From contig OX291550.1 in assembly GCA_946406115.1 (NCBI GenBank), positions 27,442,722 through 27,506,721 on the forward strand: a stretch of DNA of 64,000 nucleotides, written 5' to 3'. How positions within the stretch are numbered: position 1 is the stretch's first letter; each line of letters begins with the position of its first letter. A program made the translations under genes and the position numbers. Shown here piece by piece: positions 40,150 through 53,110 of the stretch. Below the pieces are notes generated by a model, which ran no database searches, was not told the DNA's origin, and was given only the letters and a program-made list of their open reading frames with translations. Source of the stretch: Apoda limacodes. Taxonomy: Eukaryota > Arthropoda > Insecta > Lepidoptera > Limacodidae.

Positions 40150-42960
40150 TTTCAACCCCAATAAATGTCGGGTTGCTCCGGCAGAACAGAATTGGACCAC
40201 TCCCTATCTTCCTGGGATGTCGTAAAAGGCGACTTAGAGGTAAAAGGGGTCTGATTTCTTAACCCCAAACACAGACTGATGTTGACCAGCAGCAACATCC
40301 GGTAGTAGTCTGAATTAACTGCGGTCACCAACCCGACTGCTCAGCGTGGTAGGTGACTATGAGCAAGACCCAATATGGTGAGAGCAGGAAAATAACAGCC
40401 TTCAGTTCCCGGCAATCACACTGTTCCCGGATACGGTAGCTATCGGTACACAATCGGTTACGACAAACGGCTACCAACAACGACGATTGCAACGTACAAT
40501 GGACGCGCGATGAGGTTGGATCATCACCTCTTAGAATTTGAAGAAGAACTAAGTCACATAAACTAGCATGTACTAGGTTTATGAGAAGTCCGTAGACAGG
40601 GCGAGGACACGCTGACCCTGGAGTCAGGAAACTTATTTTATTTCCAAGGCGGTGTTGGTTTTCTTGTCAACAAATCGCTCACAAACAACGTTGTGGAAAT
40701 CAGTAGTGTTACGACTCGGGTAGCGTACCTTGTCCTAAAGTTCACCAAAAATACTCTCTGAAGGTGGTACAGGTGTATGCGCCAACCTCGTCATACTCAG
40801 ATGAAGTAGCCGAAGCCACATATGAAGAAATCACCAAGGCCCTTCATAACACCACCAAGGCTGACTACAGCGTTGTGATGGGAGATTTTAACGCCAAAGT
40901 GGGAGTACAAGAACGCGACGAATCTAGAATCGGTCCTTATGGCTTGGGTCAGCGAAATCACAGGGGACAAATGCTGGTAAACTTTCTCGAGATGGAAGGG
41001 CTCTTTTTGATGAACTCGTTCTACAAGAAGAGTTCCCATAGAAGATGAACCTGGCCAAGTCCCGACGCTGTGACTAGGAATGAGATAGATTTTATTATGG
41101 CAGAAAGACGGAACATATTTAGAGATGTCTCAGTGAGCAATAGGTTCAATACCGGCAGTGATTACAGACTTGTTAGAGGCACTCTAAATATAAATTACAA
41201 GGCCGAAAGAAATCGTCTAATAAAGTCTACACTTAGATTTTTACAGTCCCAAGCTACGATAGCATCCGACAAGTTTCATCTGGAACTTCAAAATAGATTC
41301 GATTCGCTGGAAACCACAGGCGACGTTGACATAATGACCAACAACTTGGTGAAGACGGTAAAAGAAATGGGACGCAAATTTTACCCACCGCAGAACAAAA
41401 CTAGAGAGTCCAAACTTTTGCCTGAGACTGCAACTTATGAGGAAAAGACGAGAGATACCATCTACCCAAAGGTCTTCGACAGATGCAAGATCTCTAAACT
41501 GATACGGAAGATGACTAGACGTGACGTTTGACGCTCCAGCACACGCAGCATTGAGCTTGCGAGCAGAATAAAGGGTCGAAAGTTTTTGCGCGTCAGCTTG
41601 CAAAGAGCCATCTGACGAGACTAAAAACTGCAGATGGCAAAATAGTCATCTCCAAACCAGAGATCTCAGCAGAAGCCTAATTGTTTTATGGAAAACTCTA
41701 CACGTCACATACGGCTAGGCCCACATCCCTCATAACCGAAGATCCAAGAGCCAAACTAACGCGCCACTTCACCGAGGATATCCCGGACGTTAACCAAAGT
41801 GAGATTAGGGCGACTCTGGAACAGTTTAGTGACAACAAAGCTCCGGGCGACTGAGCTTCTAAAAGTCTGCGGCACTCCAGTCCTTAAAGAGTTAGCAAAA
41901 CTTATTAATGTTGTCATCCATAACGGAACTACACCGGAGGCGTGGCGCAGAAGCGTGGTGGTATTATTCTTCAAAATGGGAGATAAAACTCTACTTAGAA
42001 CTATCGGCTGATATCACTTCTAAGCCACGTGTATAAGCTATTCTCCAGAGTCGTCACGGATCGTCTCGCTGGAAGATTTGACGAGTCTCAGCCATCAGAA
42101 CAGGCTGGGTTTCGGAAAGGCTTCAGTACCGTAGATCACATTCATACTGTACGGCAGATTATACAAAAAACTCAAGAATATAATCAGCCGCTGTGTATGG
42201 CGTTTGTGGACTACGAGAAGCCTTCTTTCTCGTGCTAGATTCTCTGCAGCGATGTCGTATAGACAGGCGATATATTGAGGTGCTGTGATGTCTTTAAAAC
42301 GCTGCTACAATGGCCGTCCAGTTCCAGGACCATAGGAAAAGTGTCATCCTACTGCGTAGAGGTGTAAGACTGGGCGGCGTCATATCCCTGAAACTGTTCA
42401 CCAATGCGCTAGAAGATGTCTTCAAAACCTTGGACTGGGCTGGGCGGGGGCATAAACATAAAAGGCGAATACATCACACACCTAAGGTTTGCCGACGACG
42501 TCGTTATTACGGCAGAGTCATTGGAAGAACAGAGCGAAATGTTGCACTTCCTAGATGAATCCTCTCGATTAATGGGCCTTGGTATGAATTTAGATAAGAC
42601 GAAAGTCATGTTCAACCAACACGTCGTGCCAATGCCAGTATTACTTGAAGTTGTACAGGATAATGTGTACCTTGGACAGAAAATCCAACTGGGCCGGCAC
42701 AATTTTGAGAAGGTAGCCGACAGGAGGATCCAGCTGGGGTGGGCAGCATTTGGTAAACTTCGTCAAGTCTTCACGTCACCTATACCGCAAAGTCTAAAGA
42801 CGAAAGTCTTTGACCAGTACGTCCTACCAGTCATGACTTACGCCGCCGAAACGTGGACACTTACAGCAGGGCTGGTCCACAAGTTCAAGGTCCCACAGCG
42901 TGCAGTCTGTCTGTCTGTCAAGACCCTTTTTTCTCAAGGACGCGTGGAGGTATCAAGTTG
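40150..42960 (+). mobile_element. Decayed RTE-type LINE
   Basis: An endonuclease piece at 40764-41045 (VVMGDFNAKVG, GQMLVNFLE), a linker with RNEIDFIMAERRNIFRDVSV at 41070-41528, and RT pieces at 42029-42237 (QAGFRKGFSTVDHIHTV, FVDYE) and 42416-42958 (LRFADDVVITAES, LGMNLDKTKVMFN, VLPVMTYAAETWTL). These match the RTE clade. Stops and frameshifts separate every block, so it is dead. A related 3' fragment lies at 60630-60700. Confidence 0.8.
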
Positions 42961-43405
42961 ATATTATTATCAAATACTCAAGTCCATGGTCCCCTGAAGC
43001 TGTAAAAAAATTAGGCTTCTAAGTCAACGCAATAAAAAAATACGGCCATTTTTGTCTCATCTTGTGGCATTCACAAATAAATCAAAACCTATGGGGTACT
43101 TTCCGTTGTACTAGAATCATGAAATTTGACATGAAGCAAGGTCTTATATCACAAATATATGAGAAATCTGAAATTTGTTAATTTGTAGTTATAACACATT
43201 AAAAAAAAGTAAGTCCGTCTGTCTTTTAAGGCCTTTTTAGTCAAGAATGCGTAGAGCTATCAAGTTGAAATTAATATCAAATACTTAAATCTACGCTTAC
43301 TTAAAGTAGTAAAAAAATCAAGCTTTTAAGTCAATGCAATAAAAAAATATGCCCAAAATATGGTCATTATTGTCGCATACTGTGACACAAATAAATCAAA
43401 ATCTC
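42895..43405. repeat. Two diverged copies of a LINE tail-like unit
   Basis: gtctgtctgtcaagaccctt...gtatcaagttgatattatta...aaataaatcaaaacct at 42905-43090 recurs with changes at 43215-43405. A shorter relative is at 60200-60290. Probably 3' ends of related RTE copies. Confidence 0.6.
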
Positions 43406-44595
43406 TTTATCTCTTAAAGATATTGCGAGGACTCGCAATGGTGAGAGAATGTTGTTTTCTTGATTCCATGATATTCAAAACCTTTTTCATTATGATTGCA
43501 TGTAACATTTATAAAGTTTATATACATTAATGTCAAATATTTTTTTTAGTTTGTCAGGTAAAATTAAATGTAATAAACAAAATATTGATATCATTTAATT
43601 TCTAAATAAATAGGACTTATGCTACATACAACCATATTATTTTCACAGTTAGTGAAAACAAACATAAATATTATATTGAAAAACACATACTAATCAAACC
43701 ATGTATCAAAATTTCCAATAGACAGTAGCGCCACGCTCAATTGCAAAAGGTTGTAGGCCCGTAGCAATGAAAATTTGAAAGTTGCATTTTTTTCTAATTT
43801 AATGAGTTAGAAAAAGTTGTCCTTTTTCGTACGCTTTGTGCATTAGGGACATCGTTTTAAGGTATGTACATGATTTAGACCAGGGGTACTCAAACTTGAA
43901 CTGGCGAACAACCTCAATATTGTTAGACTACGATCGATCGACTCTAAGAGGCCGCAAGTATGTATGATGCAGGATTGTCGTCTAGTTAGGGTCCATATCC
44001 TTTTGCTGCTAGCAAATGGCGGCTTAATCAAAGGAACGTTTGGCAAAAGAAAGTTATGAGGGGGCTATTCTGGCCCAATTCTGGATCGAATAAAAGGTAG
44101 TTTATTCAATAAATTTGTTTTAGTTACATACCTTCTAAAACAAAATCTGTGTATATCGGATTTTTTTTCTCGAGATCAACCGCTTGAGTACCTCTGCTTT
44201 AATCCATAGAGAATATAATCACTACGTTTAACTTTAATCTGTGAAGTTGGCCGATGTTTATTATTTTACAAATATATGGAATTTATAGTACAAGTAAAAA
44301 ACTTACGATTCCTGGACCTTTACGGATTAAACCTTTACTGTACTAAGTTCAGTGGGTAATTGTGTGGGGCTGTCGAAATAACGATTACCTCTCAAACGGA
44401 ACCTGGCTTAGGTATGTCTCACATTTGTTGTTATGGCATGCTATTTTAGTTTGAGCAAGTTGCATATTACAAACACCGTCTTTTTAAAAGTGTTTCTTTT
44501 ACTATTTCAAACTCGCTCGGTAAGTTATCAGTGCCTTAGTCTATTCTTTAGGTTGTTATTCCGTCACTACTGCTATTAAATGTTTGGTTACAGTT
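43406..44595. other. Spacer and presumed 5' region of the CDK2AP gene
   Basis: 1.2 kb. The ATG at 44596 is preceded by ttggttacag|tt, a good acceptor, so an upstream non-coding first exon is likely but was not located. No other feature recognised. Confidence 0.4.
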
Positions 44596-44946
44596 ATGGA
44601 GGCAATGGATATTCAGGCTGTTGAATCTAAATTGAGTGACGTCACCGTCACAGCTATACCTATGACGGGAAAAAGTGTCCATAAAGATTTAGGACATGGT
44701 AGTACCAGCCATGCTACAATATCAACTGTACCAGCAGCTTCCCCATCATCAAATGGCAAAGATAAAGATAATGGAACCTCTAAATATGCTCAACTTCTGG
44801 CTGTTATTGAGGAGATGGGAAAGGAAGTTCGGCCAAGTTATTCCGGCAGTCGTAGCTCAGCAGAACGTCTTAAACGTGGTATTGTCCATGCTCGAATACT
44901 AGTAAGAGAATGTCTTATTGAGACTGAAAGGTCAGCCCGACAGTAG
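44596..44946 (+). CDS. CDK2AP1: CDK2-associated protein 1/2 family (DOC-1), NuRD subunit
   Basis: 116 aa from the ATG at 44596. The N-terminal ~60 residues are low-complexity (Ser/Thr/Ala-rich). The C-terminal 55 residues hold [36 protein letters not shown] and [15 protein letters not shown], the diagnostic CDK2AP domain, a helical dimeric module. Family members bind CDK2 and are small subunits of the nuclear NuRD remodelling complex. Human CDK2AP1 is 115 aa, so the length fits. The start was chosen because the acceptor ttacag lies two bases before the ATG; the in-frame TTG further upstream is not a start. It could equally be called CDK2AP2; insects usually have one gene. Confidence 0.9.
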   Translation: MEAMDIQAVESKLSDVTVTAIPMTGKSVHKDLGHGSTSHATISTVPAASPSSNGKDKDNGTSKYAQLLAVIEEMGKEVRPSYSGSRSSAERLKRGIVHARILVRECLIETERSARQ

Positions 44947-47900
44947 TGTATTGTAAATAATAATACAACAGTCAATTTGTGGTACCACAACATTGTAATA
45001 TTAAGCAGTGTGTACGTTCTGGCCATGTTCCAAAAAAATTGTAAAAAGTCTATTTCTTAAAAAAAAAAATTTGGTGATTGTGGAGTTTCTTCAGAAGTGA
45101 ATATGAAAAGTTGTATGTTAACTATCAATACAATTTTGCAGTTATAAAAAGGTAGTTCTGTGAAAATGTTATTGCTAATTAGAAGCTGTATTGGAACATG
45201 GCTGTATTAAATTAGATTTATGGTCCTGTTATGATATAACCTCACAGATATTAGTAATTTTAATCTGTCCATTTTAATTAAGTTATTTGTGGTACTGATT
45301 CATACAGCATATCGTTGCTAAAGGTCTGATGCCATATATTTAAAATGGTGGACTTTTCAGGACAGCAAAATAACTGTCTCAAATTTATTACATTAATAAA
45401 TGAACTTATTAAATGGTTATTTTTCAATAAGTATATTTAAATACCTTAAATGTACATTAAAATAAATCTTTACCAGTAGATCTTAACCCCTAAGTTTTCA
45501 GTGACCAAATGGTGCAAGTTTCAATTTGTTATTAAATGCCTGACTTATAATCTCCATTTTTAATTGTTTAGTAGGTATTTAAACTAAAGCAACGATATAA
45601 CATTGTATCACAATTAACTTTAGTGTAAGTAACATTTTGATAGCAATTGATTAGGATTGCAATTGCTTCTGTTAAACAATTTATTGATTATACTATTTGG
45701 TATTCTCAAACTAAAATAAGTTATGATAATTATAAATAGATAATTCAGGGTACTTAGAATTTAAAGAATAATACAATCAGATATATAATGATTGGGATGC
45801 ACCATTTCTCACAAATCTCAATCTCAAAACAAATGTGAGCATGATTGATTATGTTTCAAATTCTGAGATATGGTATTACAGTTGCATTGATTGATATTGC
45901 TTTAGCTACCGTTTGTCACTCCAGAACAAAATTGTGTATGTGATTTATCTTATGTATATATTCACATCATACAACCAATGACTTAATGGTTCTCAAACCT
46001 TTTTTTGCCATAGGTGCTAATTATCATATATTATTGCAATAATTTTAAGTAATTGCTGAAATATTTTAGACAAGAAGTTTTGGTTAAAGTAATCACTTTA
46101 TCAGTATAAATAATGCTTTATCCAAAATATATAACCACAGTCATTCCATGTTAAATGTTACTCAATCCATTTTGAGTTTTTTTTGATGAGATTGTATGTA
46201 TAACATGTTCTGGAGTGATGTTTTAAACTGTATAGTATAGTTTGAGAAGAACTAATGTGATTGGCAATTAGAAACCAATATGTTATTTAATAAAATTTCA
46301 CTTAAAATGTAATCCTCAATATCTGCAGGCTGTGATTGAAACATTTATTGTGAACATCTACCTCAAATGCAAATTAAATATTTATATTTAAATGTATAGT
46401 GTTGTCATATAATATATTTTAAGCAGAGATAAATCTGACCAATGATTTTTATGAAATAAACTGTACCTTGATGCTAACTTTATAGCAGCTGGCCATTGAC
46501 TTTTGTACCAACTGTTATAAATCAGCATTGGAAAAGTGACATATGGTAATTTGGGCAACCTTATTGACTTGTAATAAAGTTCACAGTTCTGTTAAATATC
46601 ACTTCATTGCTGATTCAATTTAATCAGGCTCAAAAGCCAGCAGCCATAAAGTTTGCACTGAGGTTTTGCATTCATTTATTTGCATATATGTATGTGTTGT
46701 AGGATCATATCTTCAAATGTTGATTCATGTTGTAATGTTTTGATCAGTACATTGCCACTAGGATTTTATTTTGAACCAACCAGTTCAACTCTGTAAGCAC
46801 TTAACAGGCTTAGCACCAGGCACCCACTGTGTAAAAAGGATTGAGAATATCAATGTTTTCAATCCAAAAATCAATGCACTAAATGTTTTGCAGGGGCCAA
46901 GACTTTTATACGCCTTTGTAAAATGTATGATACAGTGTAAATCCACTGATACACTGCTCTATGAAGTTTAGTAATTTCATTATATATATGGTAATTCACT
47001 GGCCTCTGACAAAAGTAACATGGTGTATCTTGCCTGATTGCCTGAGTGTGTTAATTTGTAGAATTACTAAAAACACATGTTTCTTTACAATTGGGTGTTG
47101 ATGATTTCTGACAAATCAAGTGCTTATTTGCTTAAAAATCAGAATTATTTTACAGTATTGAAGTAATTTTTGGAGCAATTAACTGTTATGAGTTGTTCCC
47201 TTTTGTCTCACCATGTATTCATAAATAATAGTGACCTCATTTAGAACTATTCATTAGTAGTGATTAAGAAAATGTGCTCATTATTTTTAAAAAACATTTT
47301 TAGTAATATTAAGTTGTATATAAACCGTAAATGCCAGTTTTAACCTATAATAAAATATTTTTTCTGTTAATTTCAAACTTTCTTAAAATGAATACTTTGG
47401 TAACATTATCTTATGTCTAGTTTTTTGCTTAAAAGAGTAATACTAGTCGTTTGCGCTTAACTAAGAACTCGCGATGTTTCGATTTATAACCCCTTATTAA
47501 CCCAATTCAACCATCCCTCTAAGGAACCTATATTTCAAATTTCAGTTTTATAATATCCAAATCAAGCTCTTTCATTTGATACACCAATCACGCACATTTT
47601 TAACATTAGATTTTGCAGCTGCCTTTAGGCTTCCATAACTTGGTAACCAAGGGTAGAACCCATTATGCTCATGCTTGAACTTATGAATTGTGTCTGTCAA
47701 ATCTACTTGCCTACTAAAGTTTATAAAGATCAGATCACTAATAGTTAAGTTATTATTGAACCAACATATCTACAGGACACAAACAAAGATGCTAATTTGT
47801 GCCCCGCTTTAGGAACTTGCTTGCTTAACATGCTTGTTCTATTATTGAATATATTTTCTTTTTCAAGGAAAAACTTCTTTCCAAAAATGTAATAACTTAT

Positions 47901-48241
47901 ACAAAATTGGTTCACTGGAAATTAACCATGATGATGATTGTTTGTTATAATAATGCCACGATTCTGCTATTAAAAGTACTCATTTATTGTCCACCTGTTT
48001 GGGGGCTTTCATAAATTATCCCACGGATTTAGGGAGGAAGGGTAAATATGGCAAAACCATAAAAATGAGAATGTGCAACCTTAGGATAAAGATAATGTCA
48101 GTAATCCCCAATTTGTGCATGTCATAGTTTATGGGTGCCCCTTTTAGTTTATTCTAAATTCATTGGCTTAGTTGCCACAAAGTATACCTACCTTAGACTG
48201 TAACTTTGTAGTATAAGAGATCAATTACAAAAAAGAATAAA
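44947..48241 (+). other. Probable long 3' UTR and flank of the CDK2AP gene
   Basis: 3.3 kb of AT-rich, apparently repeat-free sequence with no ORF support. AATAAA signals occur, including 48236-48241. Its freedom from transposons, in a window full of them, suggests transcribed or constrained sequence. The UTR end is a guess. Confidence 0.35.
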
Positions 48242-48859
48242 AAATGTAATATAAGTTACCATTAACAAATAGTACTTATGTAAATGTTATAGTAAATTTC
48301 AATAGATGTCCAACTTAACCGATATTTTTCTATATAGATTTTTTTTAAATACCTATTTAGATACATATTATTATAGTTGTAAAAGGTTAACCGTCACTCA
48401 GATACTAGAACATATGTACAAGTAACTTAGTGCATGTAATTCCAAGTCAAGGTCTTGTTTGGTGTGCAATACCGCATCCATGAATTTGAAGCAGTATCTG
48501 GAGAGATGCATTCATGGGTATACTACTGTTTAATTAGGGCGAGGTATACAACAAGAAATGTTAATTTTATATGACAGATGTTTACAGATACATTCGTAGA
48601 CGTAGGTAAGCGTACTACTCGTACTCCTTATGCCCATGGATGTATTCATAATGAATACTTTTATTAAAATATTAATTTTTTTTTGGAACAGAACTAGATT
48701 ATAGCTTATCACTACATAGTCACCGTATAGGTAAAATAGATAAAGTTCTCTGTCGACTCTTTCTGTTTGTCTGTTTGTGCAAGATATTTTTAGTAAATAC
48801 TGATTTCATCCGAGTTTTCATTAACAGTTTTCAAATAGAAAGCTTTAGCTTTATAATTT
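48242..48859. other. Spacer
   Basis: AT-rich. I see nothing in it. Confidence 0.3.
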
Positions 48860-49075
48860 ACTAGATTGTGTCTGCGAACTCCTTAATTATACTTATGAAG
48901 TTTGCTATATCTGTAGCTATAGCTCGTTTAAGCTCGGTTGCAGTTATTCCCGCAGGATTTTTTTTTTGGTAGTGTCAACTACATCCAAACCAAATTTCAT
49001 CAAAATTGGTCCAGCCGTAAGTAACAAACATACAAACACACTCACAAAGTTTCGCTTTTATAATATTAGTGTGAT
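48860..49075 (+). repeat. Interspersed repeat related to the 39-kb cluster
   Basis: ctccttaattatacttatga, agtttgctatatc and gctcgtttaagctcggttg match 39590-39665. It ends aaacatacaaacacactcac and tataatattagtgtgat, the same tail class. Confidence 0.7.
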
Positions 49076-51970
49076 GATCATTTTTTTATTTAACCTTAGA
49101 CAGTTTATACAAAATTGGCCATATTCCTGACTACTAACATATAAAAAGAAATGTATGATACGCTTAAATATGTGCGTGTTCTGTACAAGCGGTAATAGGA
49201 TCGTAATAAAGGGGAGGTGAGGTGTTAAACTAGAGCAGCATACATTGGTCACACTGCCTGAATTACTGTTACCTGTACTGTGCTGTAGTGGTAAAACAGT
49301 CCCCAGGTCAGCCATTAACAAACAAAGGAGGTTGTCATTGTTTTCATAGTTCAAGCTTATAATTAAGTGACCATTTGTCAGGTGAATCTTCTTTTTAGAT
49401 GTAAATAATGTTTTGATTTAATTTTATCTACTAGTCCCGTCACCGTGGTAAGACTCCTGTAAAAAATCAAGTTTTGCGTGGCTAAGGTTGGTTAATTAAT
49501 ATTAAAACATATTGGTTACCGTCCATTTGTAAATCTGGGCCTCAGAGTACAAACTTTAGAGTGAATAATGTAGTTTTCGGTTTTATTTATCTCAATTAAG
49601 TAAAGATACAGTAGCTTCCATAGTCTTCATAGTATGTTCTAGAAATCTATTGTGACCGTGTAAAGATCTAATAACTCTAACTGTGTTGCCTGTACGTAGT
49701 CGTAACGCGAGAATAGAAGATGATTCACTAGGTACAAAAATTTAAAAGTAAATGTTAGTATAAAGGGCGTCGGAGGTTAGGCACTTATCTATGTATATCT
49801 ACGTGTATGTCGCACAAATTTTATAAGAGGTCGGGCTATGGTTATTTTATACTTCATTGTGTTATCAGCTGCAAAACATCTGTTATAGTCCTGCCGAGCG
49901 AGACCGCTGTACCACAGCTTAGTTATACACAGCTAGCTATCAGCATACAAAATTGACGACCGCCCGATTTCATCGTTCGGAAGCGCCCGGAACTACTCTA
50001 GCGTTTTATACAAAATTTGCCAAAATGACTGTATTGCGCCAAGTGAACTGCGCGCACTCTAGATATGTAGTTATGTAGTGCGTCGACTCCTAAGAGGCGT
50101 GTGAGCTAGCTGTGTGTTATTAAGCTGTACTTATACAAGGTAGAGCTCAGTGAGATGCTAGAGCTGTATACATCATATGCATATGAGATAAAATATCCAA
50201 AGATGGATCTGCAGACATCAAATGCGCCATCAATTATGGTCGTAGAAAAAAATCTGCAAGTAATCGATTAAATGATATTAGGTTGGTAAATATTATATCT
50301 ATAGTTATTATTTAATAAGTATAGATAGGTATAACTATTACAACATTGTAACCTATATCTCCTGAACTGTTCTTTAGTATCAACCTCATGTGAATTCTTT
50401 CCTCGATTCGCCCAACAAGCGTTCCTGTCGCACCCAAGGCGCGGTACAACAGTCGCTGTAGGACTATAGTCCTTTTTATAATTTAAACGTACCATTCCGT
50501 TATGATTTTATCGTTAACCTCCATGTCCTCACAATAACATATAAAAGTAAAATGTAGGCAAATATCGTCCATTGACGTCCATATTCTAATGTGAGAGCGG
50601 AGAAAACTAACGTTATCGTGTCTAAACGTCTACGATAAAACCGTAACGGGACGAGACGTGTAAAATGGGCTATTGAAGAAAATATTGTTTTGGTATTATG
50701 TTGCCAAATTACGTGTATTGTGTTCTCGCTGTTATGTATTGTAAGTACCTACATAGTTTATATTTACTAAATATATACCTATTCCAGTACTGCTATTCGT
50801 GTTAAGATGTGCCCCTTTGTCAGAATTTGAGTGTCGGGGCTCGTTGATGAACGACCACAAAAATCACACAATAATTTGCGGTCATTCATTTGAAGGTGTT
50901 CTTATATTATTTTAATTTTGTACTCGTTGAGCGATGGTCGTTTGTTGATCTGAATATATCGCATAGACCATGGCTCCAACTGTAGTATTTCTGTATAATT
51001 TAATTGAGTTGTTTTAAGTTGGGTTATTTTAGATTAAGTTTATGAACCCGTAGTTTTATAACATGACGTTTTTGTTCAATTGACTTATTCTAATTCATCA
51101 GTAGGACTTATACCATGAGCAGCATTTTGTACATCATAAAAAATATAGTGCACGTATACTAATAATATCATTTAATATACATTAGAACCAGTCATAGTTT
51201 GACCTCATAGACATAGTGATTAAAATGCAATATACGAAAGTACAAATTTTTAATGGGTAAAAACACCGTAAATTTTTTAGATATAAAAATAACAGTATCT
51301 TTACTGTGTCTATTAATTCTGTAAATTATGAATAAATGGGTTAAAAAAATATGTTGTTCTTTTAAAGCTTCTACCTTTCCTAAAATTTTACAGCTGACTA
51401 TTGTGGTGTTTTAGTTATGTATTTTTTTAATATGTATGTGTCTAAGTACCTACCTATAGATGTATTAGGGAACTTATTTTTCATTGAAACATTGTATGAT
51501 TCTGAATATTGTCAAATCCCAGCCATTTGTTATTTAATTTTAATATTGTTCAGGCGTTTTAGAATTGAAAGCAATCAATACAAATTTGTATTTGTTTTTT
51601 TGTTAAAATTAGAGAATCATTTCCTAAGGAGTTAAATCTATATATATAAAATTGAATCCCTGTTTCAAATTGAATAGTTATCGTTTTTTGTGTCCGTATT
51701 GTTAGGGTTAAGTTTTTGTTAAAGAAACAATTGTTAAGTGCGAGTCGGACTTCAAAACAACTTCGAGGGGTCAGCTGTTTTGGGACAAAAATTGGAATGG
51801 GAATATTGATACTTTGTAAAAACCACGAAGTTGTGAAAATTGTCCTCTAACACTGAACTAATTATATATATCTAACTAATTATCTGAAGTATTTAGGGTG
51901 TTTGTTTTGAAAAGCTTTAGACGGCGAAATGTTTTTTAATTACAATTGATTTTATTCTTTTGGATCATTT
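49076..51970. other. Spacer between the CDK2AP and DPH7 genes
   Basis: 2.9 kb with no supportable gene, RNA or complete element. Confidence 0.35.
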
Positions 51971-52110
51971 GTAAATTTATAGTATCTTTTCTTAACTTAA
52001 AAGTTGCAACCCTTACTACGAGATTAGAGAGTTCATCTATGTAAATTTATAGTATCTTTTATTAACTTAAAAGTTGCAACCCTAACTACGAGATGGAGAG
52101 TTCATCTAGA
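51971..52110. repeat. Two tandem 70-bp units
   Basis: gtaaatttatagtatctttt begins at 51971 and 52041, each followed by aacttaaaagttgcaaccct and actacgagat. Confidence 0.9.
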
Positions 52111-52187
52111 TCACGCTTTTCAGAGTTTAAACATAATCACCAAAAAAATAAGATCTTGTTTCAAGGCTGTACCTGTACCCTGTACAC

Positions 52188-52908
52188 CAGCGTTGCCAGA
52201 ATTTCCGATTTTGGCGGGACGTCCCGATTTTTAAATCAAAATTAAATGTCCCGCGTGCACAGGCTTAATCCCGCTTTTCGGCAATATCTTGTGCATCGGC
52301 ATAACTCGACCGTGCGTGCAGCGTACTGAGAAAGCTCGGGCGGGTGGCACAGACAAGTGTGGACTGGCCGCCTAGAAATAAATGCTCCGTAAATTAAATG
52401 AAATCAGAATTACTCATCCAGTTTAATCTACAGCTATCCTGTGAAGAGTTCTTCATCTTTATTAAAGAGAAAAAGGAATACAATAACACAAATATAAATA
52501 AGCAATTCTTATAAATAATTATTCTCTTATTGTAAGTTGCAATTTGTAACACTCACTTCTCAGATATTGTTTGAAACGCCATATTTTCCTAATGAATAAA
52601 TCTTTGTGATTTTGATTTCTGTTTTTTTTTTATTTTTTTTATTCAGAAAACGAATAAGACTCAACTATTTAACGATTCATAATAGCATATTTTTATTAAA
52701 ATACATTTTCTATGAATATTTTCACTAGGTACCTATCTATTGTCACGTAAACGTTATTGGAACTCAAAAAAAAAAGATTAATATTCAAAAACTTTTGAAT
52801 GTATACGGTTTTTTTTACTATGTCCCGCTTTCGACGAAAGAACCCCGCTTTTTTCACTTAAAAAGTTCCGAAATCTCGACTTGGCAAAAAAAATATCTGG
52901 CAACGCTG
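52188..52908. mobile_element. Non-autonomous hAT element with 8-bp target duplication
   Basis: The perfect 13-bp terminal inverted repeat CAGCGTTGCCAGA...TCTGGCAACGCTG is flanked by the direct 8-bp repeat CTGTACAC (52180-52187 and 52909-52916). Subterminal cccgctttt motifs recur on both sides. At 721 bp it has no ORF. It ends 66 bases before the DPH7 start codon, so it lies in the promoter or 5' UTR. Confidence 0.9.
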
Positions 52909-52974
52909 CTGTACACCTACGTTTTTGATTTGTTATAAACTTAATAATAATATCATAACATCTTTTAGTTTGTA

Positions 52975-53110
52975 ATGGCGGTAAATTGGAAGACGAAATG
53001 TACATGGCATAGTGGATACAGCGCAGACTCTGTAGAATGGTGCCCAGTAGAGCCATACCATGATGTTTTGGTCTGTGGGACCTATCAGTTGGATAAAAGC
53101 GATGAAAAAG
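52975..53110 (+). CDS. DPH7: DPH7 exon 1
   Basis: Starts at the ATG at 52975 (MAVNWKTKC) and ends GAAAAAG|gtagga in phase 1. It carries the first propeller strand, VEWCPVEPYHDVLVCGTYQL. Confidence 0.9.

Noticed and set aside
46771..46971. 66-codon plus-strand ORF after the CDK2AP gene
   Set aside because: No homology or splice sites; it lies in the presumed 3' UTR.
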